Program-made: the position numbers and the translations under genes
Part shown: positions 52,850 to 61,317 of the stretch, piece after piece
How the letters are laid out: every line of letters begins with the position of its first letter
How positions within the stretch are numbered: position 1 is the stretch's first letter
The notes under the pieces: model-generated
Told to the model about the DNA's origin: nothing
The model's input: only the letters and a program-made list of their open reading frames with translations
Databases searched by the model: none
Assembly: GCF_022271435.1 (NCBI RefSeq)
Contig: NZ_JAFIQY010000004.1
Coordinates: forward strand, 1-64,000
Reading direction: 5' to 3'
Length of the DNA: 64,000 nt
From: Streptomyces monomycini
Lineage (GTDB): Bacteria; Actinomycetota; Actinomycetes; Streptomycetales; Streptomycetaceae

Positions 52850-53332
52850 ATGGGCGTGTGGCAGTTGCTCGCGGTCGGTCTCGTCTTCCTGCTCGGCCTG
52901 CTCGGCGTGCTGGTCCCCGGGGTGCCGGGACCGCCGATCGTCTGGGCGGGCGTGCTGTGGTGGGCGATGACCGAGCAGTCCGCCCTGGCCTGGTACGTCC
53001 TGTTCGGCGCGAGCGCCGTGCTGCTGGTCGACCAGGTCCTGAAGTGGCTGCTGCCGCCGCGTGACCCGAAGGCCGCGGGCGCGCCGTACCGCACGCTGTT
53101 CCTGGCGGGCGTCGCGGGGATCGCCGGATTCTTCCTCGTGCCCGTGGTGGGGGCCGTGCTGGGCTCGGTCGGTGTGCTGTACCTGCTGGAGCGGCAACGG
53201 CTGGGCAGTCACGGTGACGCGTGGGCCGCCACCCGTACGGCCATGCGGTCCATCGGGCTCGCCGTGCTGACCGAGCTCCTCGCCTGCCTGCTGGTGGTGG
53301 GCGCCTGGACGGGCGCGGTCATCGCGAGCTGA
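52850..53332 (+). CDS. DUF456 membrane protein
   Basis: A 160-residue protein with four hydrophobic segments: LLAVGLVFLLGLLGVLVPGV, IVWAGVLWWAMTEQSAL, TLFLAGVAGIAGFFLVPVVG and LAVLTELLACLLVVGAWTG. VPGVPGPPIVWAGVLWWA is the DUF456 signature. Family function is unknown. The last 124 bases overlap the convergent Ada-AlkA gene. The preceding 150 bases (52681-52830) are low-complexity CCCGG/CTCCCGG sequence without a gene. Confidence 0.88.
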   Translation: MGVWQLLAVGLVFLLGLLGVLVPGVPGPPIVWAGVLWWAMTEQSALAWYVLFGASAVLLVDQVLKWLLPPRDPKAAGAPYRTLFLAGVAGIAGFFLVPVVGAVLGSVGVLYLLERQRLGSHGDAWAATRTAMRSIGLAVLTELLACLLVVGAWTGAVIAS

Positions 53333-54801
53333 TCCGCCCGGGGGCCGGTGCCCGTCTCCTGCCACAGGTGGTGCAGGGCGTACGACCGCCACGGCCGCCA
53401 CGCCTCCCGGGCCGCCCCGTCGCTGTCGCCGTTCACCGGCCCCACGTCCGGATCGCCCAGCGCCCGCATCCTGATGTACGCGGCGGCCGCCGGGCTCACC
53501 CCGGGCAGATCGCGCAGCGCCCGCTCAGCGGCTTCCCGGTCCGCGCCCGCGTCCAGCGTGACCGTGCCGTCCGCGAGGGCGACGCACAGCGCGCGCACCG
53601 CCTCCGGCACTCCGCCACCGGTCAGCGCGGCAGGCTCCGGGAAGAGGTGGGTCAGCCCGCCGTCCGCCGCGTCCAGCGGCTTCCCGTACGCCCGTACCAG
53701 CTCGGTGGCGCGCTCGGGCGCCCCGCCGAGGACGGTCCGTACGGCCAGTTCCTCCGGGTCGGCGGCGCCCGGCGACCGCAGGCCGGGGCGGGCCGCGACG
53801 AGCGGGCCGAGCAGCGGATCGGCACCCAGCCGCTCGGCGACGGCGAACGGGTCGGCGTCCAGATCGAACAGGCGGCGCATCCGCTGGACGGCGGTGGACA
53901 GGTCCCGCAGATCGGTCAGGTGCAGCCGGCATTCCAGCCAGCCGCCGTCCGCGCCCCGGGCGGCCGGGCACACCAGTCCGGCGCGCGGCCGGCGCGGTTG
54001 CCGGGCCCCGGTGTGCTCGTCGACCTCGGCGACACCACTGCCGTGCGCCAGGCGCAGCGTACGGCGGTACGTACGGGCGCCCCGGCCGCCGCGTACTTCC
54101 TCCACGCCGGGCACCGCGCGCGCCTGGAGGAAGTCGAAGATCTCGGCGGCCGCGTACGGCCCTCGGTGGGCGAGCCGCAGCGGCACCCCGGTCGGCTGCG
54201 CCTGCCGCCCGGCATCGGAACCGCCCCTACCCCTGCTGACGCGGGTCCCCGCCGCCGCACGCAGCTCGCTCGGCGTACTGGCATAAATCTCCCGCATGGT
54301 GTCGTTGAACTGCCGGATGCTGGCGAATCCGGCGGCGAAGGCCAGGTCGGTGACCGGCAGGCCGGTGGTCTGGAGCAGCAGGCGGGCGGTGTGCGCACGC
54401 CGGGCCCGCGCCAGGGCCACCGGCCCGGCACCCAGCTCGGCGGTGAGCTGCCGCTGCACCTGCCGCGCGCTGTACCCCAGCCGCCGCGCGAGCCCGCCGA
54501 CGCCCTCCCGGTCGACCACCCCGTCACCGATGAAGCGCACGGCACGGCCGACCAGGTCCGCCCGGACGTTCCACTCCGCCGACCCCGGCACGGCATCCGG
54601 CCGACACCGGCGACAGGCCCGGAACCCGGCACCCTGCGCGGCCGCCGCGGACGGGTAGAACCGCACGTTGGCGCGCTTGGGAGTGACGGCCGGGCAGCTC
54701 GGGCGGCAGTAGATCCCGGTCGTCACGACGGCGAAGAAGAACTCCCCGTCGAAGCGCGCGTCCCGGCTGGACACCGCCTCGTACCTGGTCTCGTCATCCA
54801 T
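53209..54801 (-). CDS. alkA: Ada-AlkA fusion: methyl-phosphotriester sensor plus 3-methyladenine DNA glycosylase
   Basis: A 530-residue protein. Domains: an Ada zinc domain (about 10-75) with acceptor/zinc cysteines in TTGIYCRPSCPAVTPKR and ACRRCRPD; an AraC-type HTH (LARRLGYSARQVQRQLTAEL, DLAFAAGFASIRQFNDTMRE); an AlkA N-domain; and a HhH-GPD glycosylase with LRDLPGVSPAAAAYIRMRAL and EAWRPWRSYALHHLW. The usual FLPxD segment, with the catalytic aspartate before the AEAWRPW helix, is shortened here to DVGPVNGDSDGAAREAWRPW, so glycosylase activity is questionable. About 45 extra residues at the C-terminus overlap the convergent DUF456 gene. It would sense and repair alkylation damage. Confidence 0.9.
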   Translation of the reverse strand: MDDETRYEAVSSRDARFDGEFFFAVVTTGIYCRPSCPAVTPKRANVRFYPSAAAAQGAGFRACRRCRPDAVPGSAEWNVRADLVGRAVRFIGDGVVDREGVGGLARRLGYSARQVQRQLTAELGAGPVALARARRAHTARLLLQTTGLPVTDLAFAAGFASIRQFNDTMREIYASTPSELRAAAGTRVSRGRGGSDAGRQAQPTGVPLRLAHRGPYAAAEIFDFLQARAVPGVEEVRGGRGARTYRRTLRLAHGSGVAEVDEHTGARQPRRPRAGLVCPAARGADGGWLECRLHLTDLRDLSTAVQRMRRLFDLDADPFAVAERLGADPLLGPLVAARPGLRSPGAADPEELAVRTVLGGAPERATELVRAYGKPLDAADGGLTHLFPEPAALTGGGVPEAVRALCVALADGTVTLDAGADREAAERALRDLPGVSPAAAAYIRMRALGDPDVGPVNGDSDGAAREAWRPWRSYALHHLWQETGTGPRADQLAMTAPVQAPTTSRQARSSVSTASPMDRMAVRVAAHASP

Positions 54802-54904
54802 CACACGATCCAGTGTGCGCCACACCCCGCACAGCCTCTGGCGGAAAACGGACACCACGCTGGGCAGAGCCCCGGTCCGGTTCCCCCGCCAAGACCCGGG
54901 AAAC

Positions 54905-55102
54905 CTATTCCTCAGCAGGCGGCTCCCGGCCCTCCCGCACCGGAGGCGAAGACACACGCCGGAAGCCGGCCCAGGCGTCGCGGGCCCTGGCGGCCGACGC
55001 GATCACCTCGGGGATCTGGTCCAGAAGCCCCTTCAGCGCGAAGAGCAGCACGGATGCCACGCCAGCGATGGCGAGAACGATGATGATGACGGTGCCGTCC
55101 AC
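54905..55102 (-). CDS. Small single-pass membrane protein of unknown function
   Basis: A 65-residue protein from a GTG with AAGGA five to six bases upstream. Residues about 4-27 (VIIIVLAIAGVASVLLFALK) form one membrane helix, followed by an amphipathic DQIPEVIASAARARDAWAGF segment and an acidic Pro-rich tail. Its end is 103 bases before the alkA start on the same strand, so it may be transcribed with it. No family recognised. Confidence 0.6.
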   Translation of the reverse strand: MDGTVIIIVLAIAGVASVLLFALKGLLDQIPEVIASAARARDAWAGFRRVSSPPVREGREPPAEE

Positions 55103-55449
55103 CGATCCTTACCTTCCCTGTCATGGGCGGGATCGGTGGCATAGGCAGCCTCGATCCGTCCCTTTCGGTCGGGACCGAGACACCTACGCCGATGCGGGAC
55201 GTCGATGATCTCGGGTGGGCCGATACGTCACTTCCGGCCCGGGTGTTGCAGTTTTGTGGTGGTGCCCTGCCTGTCAGCCAGGAGACCCTGACTCGCACCG
55301 ATCGGGTACGGCTGCCCCATGACCACACCGCGCCCAGTCATTCAGGCTGACGTTGCCTGCCCTCCCATGTCACCGGGGCGTGCAGACCCGCGGGGCCGAC
55401 GGCCCACTGCCGCTGATAGTACTCCTCATGGGGCGAACGCACGCCACAA
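55103..55449. other. Intergenic stretch without a recognised gene
   Basis: Between the rsgA terminator and the small membrane-protein gene. A plus-strand frame 55123-55350 (75 codons, contains LPARVLQFCGGALPVSQETL) has no ribosome site and only a faint resemblance to N-termini of some transposases; I do not call it a gene. No tRNA-like cloverleaf was seen. Confidence 0.4.
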
Positions 55450-55487
55450 CAGCGCCCCACCATCGGCTAGTTGATGGCGGGGCGCTG
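55450..55487 (-). terminator. rsgA terminator hairpin
   Basis: CAGCGCCCC-A-CCATC (55450-55464) pairs with GATGG-C-GGGGCGCTG (55473-55487), 14 pairs and one mismatch around an 8-nt loop, ten bases after the rsgA stop. Confidence 0.75.
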
Positions 55488-55496
55488 CTGGGTGCC

Positions 55497-56630
<1,134 letters not shown>

Positions 56631-56696
56631 GGGAAACCCTTCACAAGGGTGGCCCCGGCTCCACGCGCGCGGCGCGCGGCGGAAAGTGAGGAAGGG

Positions 56697-56768
56697 TCAG
56701 CCGGAGACCACGGAGGTGGAGTGGATGATCTTCTGGTTGCGGACAGGGCCCGTCACAGAGACAGCCAT
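56697..56768 (-). CDS. 23-residue ORF with strong ribosome-binding site upstream of rsgA
   Basis: ATG at 56768, TGA at 56697. GGGAGG lies eight bases before the ATG. The peptide begins MAVSVTGPVRNQKIIHS and ends TSVVSG. Codon use is less GC-biased than in the neighbours (GCT, TCT, CCT occur), so coding bias does not decide it; the ribosome site does. It could be a leader peptide for rsgA, a small conserved protein or a ribosomally made peptide precursor, but no modifying enzyme is adjacent on this strand; a flavin-dependent LLM oxidoreductase lies just beyond, divergent. Confidence 0.5.
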   Translation of the reverse strand: MAVSVTGPVRNQKIIHSTSVVSG

Positions 56769-56975
56769 CGGTCACACCTCCCTTTCTCACTCAGCCAGAC
56801 ATGGCGGCCGCGCGCAGCCGCGGCGAACACCATCACCGTAGAGGTGCACGCGTTGCGACGCCAACGGTTTTTTCACCGGTTCGCTGCGCGGGCACCCGAT
56901 GTGCACGAAGCTGAGCGGCACCGAACGGCAACGGGAACGGTTCAGCCATCTCACTGGACGGCGAGGAGAGTCGCC

Positions 56976-58022
56976 ATGCGGACCGGCATCGTCACGACAG
57001 CAGGGCCGGGTGCGGAACACCTGGCCGCCCGCGCGGAGGAACTCGGCTTCGACAGTTTCTGGGTGTACGACACGCCGATGCTCCACGGCGATCCGTTCGT
57101 GAGCCTCGCCCTCTGCGCCAAGGCCACCCACCGGATCAGGCTCGGCATCGGTGTCACCTCCCCGGCACTGCGTTCCGCGCCCGCCGCGGCGGCGGCCGTC
57201 GGCAGCCTCAACGCCCTCGCTCCCGGCCGCATCGTCTGCGGGGTCGGCACCGGCAACACGGCGCGCCGTACGCTCGGCATGCGGCCGACGAAGCTGGCGG
57301 AGCTGGAATCCTTCACGGCCGCCCTTCAAGATCTGACCGCAGGCCGCGAGGCGGACTACCGCGAGGGAACCCGGTCCAGCAGAGTGCGCTTCCTGCACGC
57401 CGGACCGTACGTCGACACCGAGGCTCCCGTGGAGTTCGTCGTGGCCGCGTTCGGCCTGAAGGCCGCCGCGGTCGCCGGCCGGCTCGGCGCGGGAGTGATC
57501 TCCTTCGGGATGCACGACCCCGCGGCCTGGACCGCCCTCGGCCAGGCCCGGCGGACAGCGGCGCGGGACGCGGGCGACGCCGGGCGGACCCGCTCGTACC
57601 TCATGTCCTCCCTCCATGTCCTGGCCGACGGCGAGGACCGCTACGGCGACCGGGTCAAGGACTCGATGGGGCACATCGCACTGAGCGCACTGATCCTCGG
57701 CGCGGAGAACCCCGCCTTCCGCGCGGCCCTCCCTCCGGAGGAGGCCGCCGCTGTCGGCCGCCTGCTCCGGCTGCGCGGCACCACCCCCACCGACCCCAAG
57801 CGTCACCAGACGCTCTACCGCAACTACCTGGGCCGACTGTCCCCCGAGGACCGCGAGCTCGTCGTGCCTTCCCTGGTGGACAGATTCGGTCTGGTCGGCA
57901 CCAGGGGCGAGGTCGTCGAGCGGATCGACGCGCTGGAGAAGGCGGGGGTCGACGAGCTGGTGATCCAGCCCGTCGTGGACCCGGAGAACGAAATGGCCGA
58001 GTTCGCGCGGCTGCTGGCCTGA
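56976..58022 (+). CDS. LLM-class F420/flavin-dependent oxidoreductase
   Basis: A 348-residue TIM-barrel enzyme of the bacterial luciferase-like family. The first strand MRTGIVTTAGPGAEHLAARA, LGFDSFWVYDTPMLHGDPF, IRLGIGVTSPALRSAPAAAA, LAPGRIVCGVGTGNTARRTLG and the late GLVGTRGEVVERIDALEKAG, VDELVIQPVVDP are typical of F420-dependent reductases of the methylene-tetrahydromethanopterin-reductase group. GAGGAG precedes the ATG. Stand-alone, convergent with the AbiEii-like gene. Substrate unknown. Confidence 0.9.
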   Translation: MRTGIVTTAGPGAEHLAARAEELGFDSFWVYDTPMLHGDPFVSLALCAKATHRIRLGIGVTSPALRSAPAAAAAVGSLNALAPGRIVCGVGTGNTARRTLGMRPTKLAELESFTAALQDLTAGREADYREGTRSSRVRFLHAGPYVDTEAPVEFVVAAFGLKAAAVAGRLGAGVISFGMHDPAAWTALGQARRTAARDAGDAGRTRSYLMSSLHVLADGEDRYGDRVKDSMGHIALSALILGAENPAFRAALPPEEAAAVGRLLRLRGTTPTDPKRHQTLYRNYLGRLSPEDRELVVPSLVDRFGLVGTRGEVVERIDALEKAGVDELVIQPVVDPENEMAEFARLLA

Positions 58023-58033
58023 CACCCGGCGAA

Positions 58034-58053
58034 GGACGGCCGTCGGGCCGTCC
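58034..58053. terminator. Bidirectional terminator hairpin
   Basis: GGACGGCC (58034-58041) pairs exactly with GGCCGTCC (58046-58053) around GTCG, between the convergent LLM and nucleotidyltransferase genes. Confidence 0.65.
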
Positions 58054-58070
58054 GGGCACACCGCGTCCGG

Positions 58071-59429
58071 CTAATCCTCCTCGGTGGGGGTGAGCACGTT
58101 CAACGCCTCGTGCAGGCGGTCCAGCACGCGCTCCGCCTCCCCGGGTTTCGCTTCGGCCAACCGGTACGACATGACGGCGTGGGCCGCCGTCGCGAGCCGG
58201 CTGTCCAGCGGGCCGTTGAACAGTTCGGCCGTGACGACCATGGCGCTGACGTCGGGGGTGTACGGCTTCGCCAGGTGTTCCTGCACCGCGTCCATGCCCT
58301 GCCGCACCAGGATGCCGCGGCACTCGTGTGTCAAGGACGCCAGCCAGGCGGCCCGCTGCTGGTAGGCAGGGGAGGCGCCGCTGCCGTCGTCGAAGGCGAA
58401 GGTCGGTGCGAGGGCGGTGACGAGGCGGTCGACGTACGCGTGCTCGGCGAGCGCGTCGTGCTGCGGGTGGTCCTTGCGGAACTCGTCCCAGTCCTGCTCG
58501 GTCCACGCGAGATTCTCCAGGAGCACCGGGTAACGGTCGTGATAGCCGCCCTCCACGTCCCGGAAGACGGTCCTGAGCAGGTCGAAGGGCAACTCGGCCG
58601 ACTCGGCGAGCAGGACCGCGTCGTACAGGTCCTTGCCCTCCGGGTACCGGTCGGTGACCAGCCACAGGATTTTCCAGGCGAGGGAGAGCGCCGGGGTGGC
58701 GGCACCGATCCGGACGGGTTCCGTGCCGTCGGGGCCGGGCACTTCGGTGAGGGCGGCCGGGGCGGGCAGCTCCTCGTTGAAGACGAAGTCGAGCTGGACG
58801 GTGCCGGGCGGCACGCCGTCGTCGTGCGCCGTCCACGGGATGACCAGCCGCTGCCCGGGAACCCGGTCGTACGTCCAGATCTCGTCGCCGGACGCGCCGC
58901 TCGCGTCCAGCCGCACCGGGCCGCCGCGCAGGGACAGTTCCTCGGCCGTGCGGGTGATGTCGTCGAGCATGCGGGGCGTCCGGCCGTCCCCCTGGTTCCA
59001 GGTCGGCGGCACGACGACGAAATCCAGGTCTCCGGGCTCCCGGGCCTCGGCGCCGAACCATGCCTTGAGCAGGACGCTGCCGCGCAGGACGAGGTGGTCG
59101 GCCCACGGCGACCGGGCGACGGCCGTCAGGGCGTGGTGCAGGGCGTGCCGGCGAGCGGCGTACCACCGGTCACCGGTCGCCGCGTCGGCGAAGTGTGGAT
59201 CACCGAGCCGCATGGCACGGCTGTAGTGCCGGACCGAAGGGTCGAACACCGGCGGCTGGACGACCCCGTCGCCCTGGACGGGCAGCAGGGTGGCCGGGAG
59301 GTCCATCGCGGAGCGGGTCGCCTCGTCGGGGGGTGTCGTGGGGACGGCGGCCGACCCGGGCCAGGGCCCGTGTCCGAAGGCCCGCCAGCCGGTGTTCCGT
59401 CGGTCTGGTGACGTCATGTGTCCGCTCAC
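58071..59429 (-). CDS. AbiEii/AbiGii-like nucleotidyltransferase
   Basis: A 452-residue protein. The central part DHLVLRGSVLLKAWFGAEAR followed by EPGDLDFVVVP is the nucleotidyltransferase core, with G117-S118 and the metal aspartates D134 and D136. WKILWL...GKDLYDAVLLAE is the second conserved block of AbiEii toxins. In AbiE systems the NTase adds nucleotides to tRNA and blocks growth after phage infection. Here it is longer than AbiEii (about 300), with a 100-residue N-terminal extension and a C-terminal helical region. Its start overlaps the stop of the gene upstream by four bases. The partner is not the winged-helix AbiEi antitoxin, so this is a different pair. Confidence 0.82.
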   Translation of the reverse strand: MSGHMTSPDRRNTGWRAFGHGPWPGSAAVPTTPPDEATRSAMDLPATLLPVQGDGVVQPPVFDPSVRHYSRAMRLGDPHFADAATGDRWYAARRHALHHALTAVARSPWADHLVLRGSVLLKAWFGAEAREPGDLDFVVVPPTWNQGDGRTPRMLDDITRTAEELSLRGGPVRLDASGASGDEIWTYDRVPGQRLVIPWTAHDDGVPPGTVQLDFVFNEELPAPAALTEVPGPDGTEPVRIGAATPALSLAWKILWLVTDRYPEGKDLYDAVLLAESAELPFDLLRTVFRDVEGGYHDRYPVLLENLAWTEQDWDEFRKDHPQHDALAEHAYVDRLVTALAPTFAFDDGSGASPAYQQRAAWLASLTHECRGILVRQGMDAVQEHLAKPYTPDVSAMVVTAELFNGPLDSRLATAAHAVMSYRLAEAKPGEAERVLDRLHEALNVLTPTEED

Positions 59430-60214
59430 ACCCCGTGCTTCTCGTCGATCCAGCCGTCGTCCAGCGACTCGTCACTGTCCAGGACGACGAACTCCCGTTC
59501 GGTCGAGGCTATGTCGTACCCGGCGTCACGGAGTCCGGCCAGCAGGGCGGCGAGACGCCGTTCCGCGGTGACCCGGCCGACCGAGCGGCAGCGCTGGGTC
59601 ACGAAACGTTCCTCGCGCCCGTCGGCGCGGGTCCGCCGCGCGTTGCGGGAGAGATGGGCGGCATGCCGACGCGAGAGGTCCGTGAGGTCCGTGAGATCTG
59701 TGAGAGCCGGGCAGGGGTGCGCGGCGGCCCCGCCGGCGCGGTCCAGCAGGAGTTTGACGTGATGCTCGAAGTAGTAACCCGGGCCGAGGGCCGCCGCGGC
59801 TCCGTCGGTGACCGGTACGCCGTCCGTCCACGGCGTCGCCTCGATCTTCGTACGGACCACCTCGAAGCCGGCGGCCCGCAGTTGCGCGGCCTCGGCCGCC
59901 GCCCGCGCGCGAACCCGCCGCACCGGCCCGCTGTCGCGCAGGGTGAGCATGGGCTGGGAGGGCGTCGTGCCGCGCTCCAGGACGATGTGCACCCATTTCA
60001 GGCCGCGCGCCGCCGCGTACTCCTCCAGGCCGGCGGCCGCACCCGGCGCCATGCCCGCGCCCGCACCCGTGCCGGGCCCCGGGTCCGTCCCGGTGCCGGG
60101 CCCCGGTTCCGTCCCCGTGTCCCGTACGGTCAGGTGCGTCTCGAATTCCCCGTGGAAGGCCGGAGCTTCGGACGTGCTGCTCCGCCGCACCGTCCGGTGG
60201 CCGTTTTTGATCAT
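59426..60214 (-). CDS. Uncharacterised partner of the AbiEii-like nucleotidyltransferase
   Basis: A 262-residue protein, first gene of a two-gene operon. After a Gly/Pro/Thr-rich repeat (GTEPGPGTGTDPGPGTG) come blocks that look strongly constrained: FHGEFETHLTVR, LKWVHIVLERGTTPSQPML, FEVVRTKIEATPW, GYYFEHHVKLLL, HLSRNARR, ERFVTQRCRSVG and LDDGWIDEKHGV. I recognise no named domain. HLT and HHVK are reminiscent of the histidine motifs of 2H phosphoesterases, and TQR/SRNAR could bind phosphates, but this is guesswork. It could be an antitoxin, sensor or second enzyme for the NTase. The ATG at 60214 has GGGAG nine bases upstream. Confidence 0.6.
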   Translation of the reverse strand: MIKNGHRTVRRSSTSEAPAFHGEFETHLTVRDTGTEPGPGTGTDPGPGTGAGAGMAPGAAAGLEEYAAARGLKWVHIVLERGTTPSQPMLTLRDSGPVRRVRARAAAEAAQLRAAGFEVVRTKIEATPWTDGVPVTDGAAAALGPGYYFEHHVKLLLDRAGGAAAHPCPALTDLTDLTDLSRRHAAHLSRNARRTRADGREERFVTQRCRSVGRVTAERRLAALLAGLRDAGYDIASTEREFVVLDSDESLDDGWIDEKHGV

Positions 60215-60412
60215 TCGGAGATGCTCCCAGACCGGGGCCGGAGCCTTCTGTTCCCCCTCGGGAACTCCCGGTGCGCCCCGGCCCGTTCCGCAGGCCCCCG
60301 GGCAGCCCCGGCGTGCGGTACCGGTGGCACTTCCGGCGGCGTGCTCTCGGCCGTCGGGGCGGCTCCGGTGCGGGCGTGGACAGACCGGTTTGACTCCTGC
60401 CACGATGGGGCC

Positions 60413-60814
60413 ATGTCCCTACAGACAGACCGGTCTTCTCTGGCCGGTCCGGATGCCCTGGGGGTCCGTACCCGGCTGTTCGGCTCCTGTGCCGTGCTGA
60501 CCGTACGGGGCGAGATCGACTACGGCACCGTGCCGGTTCTGGACGAGGTCGTCGAAGCGTTGCCGTGCGGCCTGAAGAGCGTGGTCCTGGAGATGACCGG
60601 AGTCACGTTCATGGATGCGGCCGGACTGCACTTCCTGCGGCGCCTGGACGCCTACGGGCAGCGGCGGGGCATTCCGGTGCGTGCGCTCAACCTGCGCCGT
60701 CAGCCACAGCGGGTGATGGAACTGGCCCGCAAGTGGCCCGGCACGCCGCGACTGGGCACCGTCCCCGGCCGTGCGGCCCCGACCGGGGTGCCGACGGTCC
60801 AGGAGCCGCAGTGA
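60413..60814 (+). CDS. STAS-domain anti-anti-sigma-like protein
   Basis: A 133-residue SpoIIAA/RsbV-type protein. CAVLTVRGEIDYGTVPVLDE and VVLEMTGVTFMDAAGLHFLRRL define the STAS fold. The residue phosphorylated in SpoIIAA follows the Asp of D-S-S-G; here the motif is D68-A-A-G71, so it cannot be switched off by that phosphorylation and may be permanently active or differently regulated. The Pro/Thr-rich tail is disordered. Its stop overlaps the GTG of an ANTAR-domain gene by four bases, a common Streptomyces pairing. Confidence 0.9.
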   Translation: MSLQTDRSSLAGPDALGVRTRLFGSCAVLTVRGEIDYGTVPVLDEVVEALPCGLKSVVLEMTGVTFMDAAGLHFLRRLDAYGQRRGIPVRALNLRRQPQRVMELARKWPGTPRLGTVPGRAAPTGVPTVQEPQ

Positions 60815-61212
60815 GACGGCGCACCCTGGCGGCCCTGCGGCTCGCCACCTATCCGGGGGCGCGGCGCACGAAGACGGAGGCGGCGTCCGGCGGTCCGGAC
60901 GGCGCCGCGCGCGGCGGCGACGAGGCGGTGGTGGAGCAGCTGCGGGCGGAGAACGCGCAGTTGCGGCAGGCGCTCGACAGCCGGCCGGTGATCGACCAGG
61001 CCCGCGGCATCCTCATGGCCCACGCGTCCTGCACCGCCGAGCAGGCGTGGGACATCCTGCGGCAGACGTCCCAGCGCACGAACACCAAGGTGTACGAGGT
61101 CGCCGGCGAGGTGGTCGCGAGTGCCACGGGGGCCGTCGCGCCGGGGCCGGTGCGGGCGCAGTTGCAGGCCGCGGTGGAACGGCACCGGGCCGCCCGGCGT
61201 ACGAGTGGGTGA
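60811..61212 (+). CDS. ANTAR-domain RNA-binding regulator
   Basis: A 133-residue protein. After a basic, low-complexity start comes a short coiled coil (VVEQLRAENAQLRQALDSRP) and the ANTAR domain (VIDQARGILMAHASCTAEQA, WDILRQTSQRTNTKVYEVAG). ANTAR proteins bind paired hairpins in nascent RNA and prevent termination. No GAF or receiver domain is attached, so sensing may come from the overlapping STAS protein. GTG at 60811 with AGGAG five bases upstream; coupled to the STAS gene. No ANTAR-target double hairpin was recognised nearby. Confidence 0.88.
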   Translation: MRRRTLAALRLATYPGARRTKTEAASGGPDGAARGGDEAVVEQLRAENAQLRQALDSRPVIDQARGILMAHASCTAEQAWDILRQTSQRTNTKVYEVAGEVVASATGAVAPGPVRAQLQAAVERHRAARRTSG

Positions 61213-61317
61213 CGGGTAGGCGGGTGGCCGGCGGGCTGCCGTTGCGGGTGTGCCTGGTGAGTGGTGCGTGGCGTGTGGTGCGTGGTGCGTGGGCAGCCGC
61301 CGTGCCGGTCCCGGTGC

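Noticed and set aside
55123..55350. 75-codon plus-strand frame resembling a transposase N-terminus
   Set aside because: No ribosome site, no inverted repeats or target duplication, and similarity is too faint.
56697..56768. Lasso or lanthipeptide precursor
   Set aside because: The peptide has no cysteine and no adjacent cyclase, protease or lanthionine synthetase gene.
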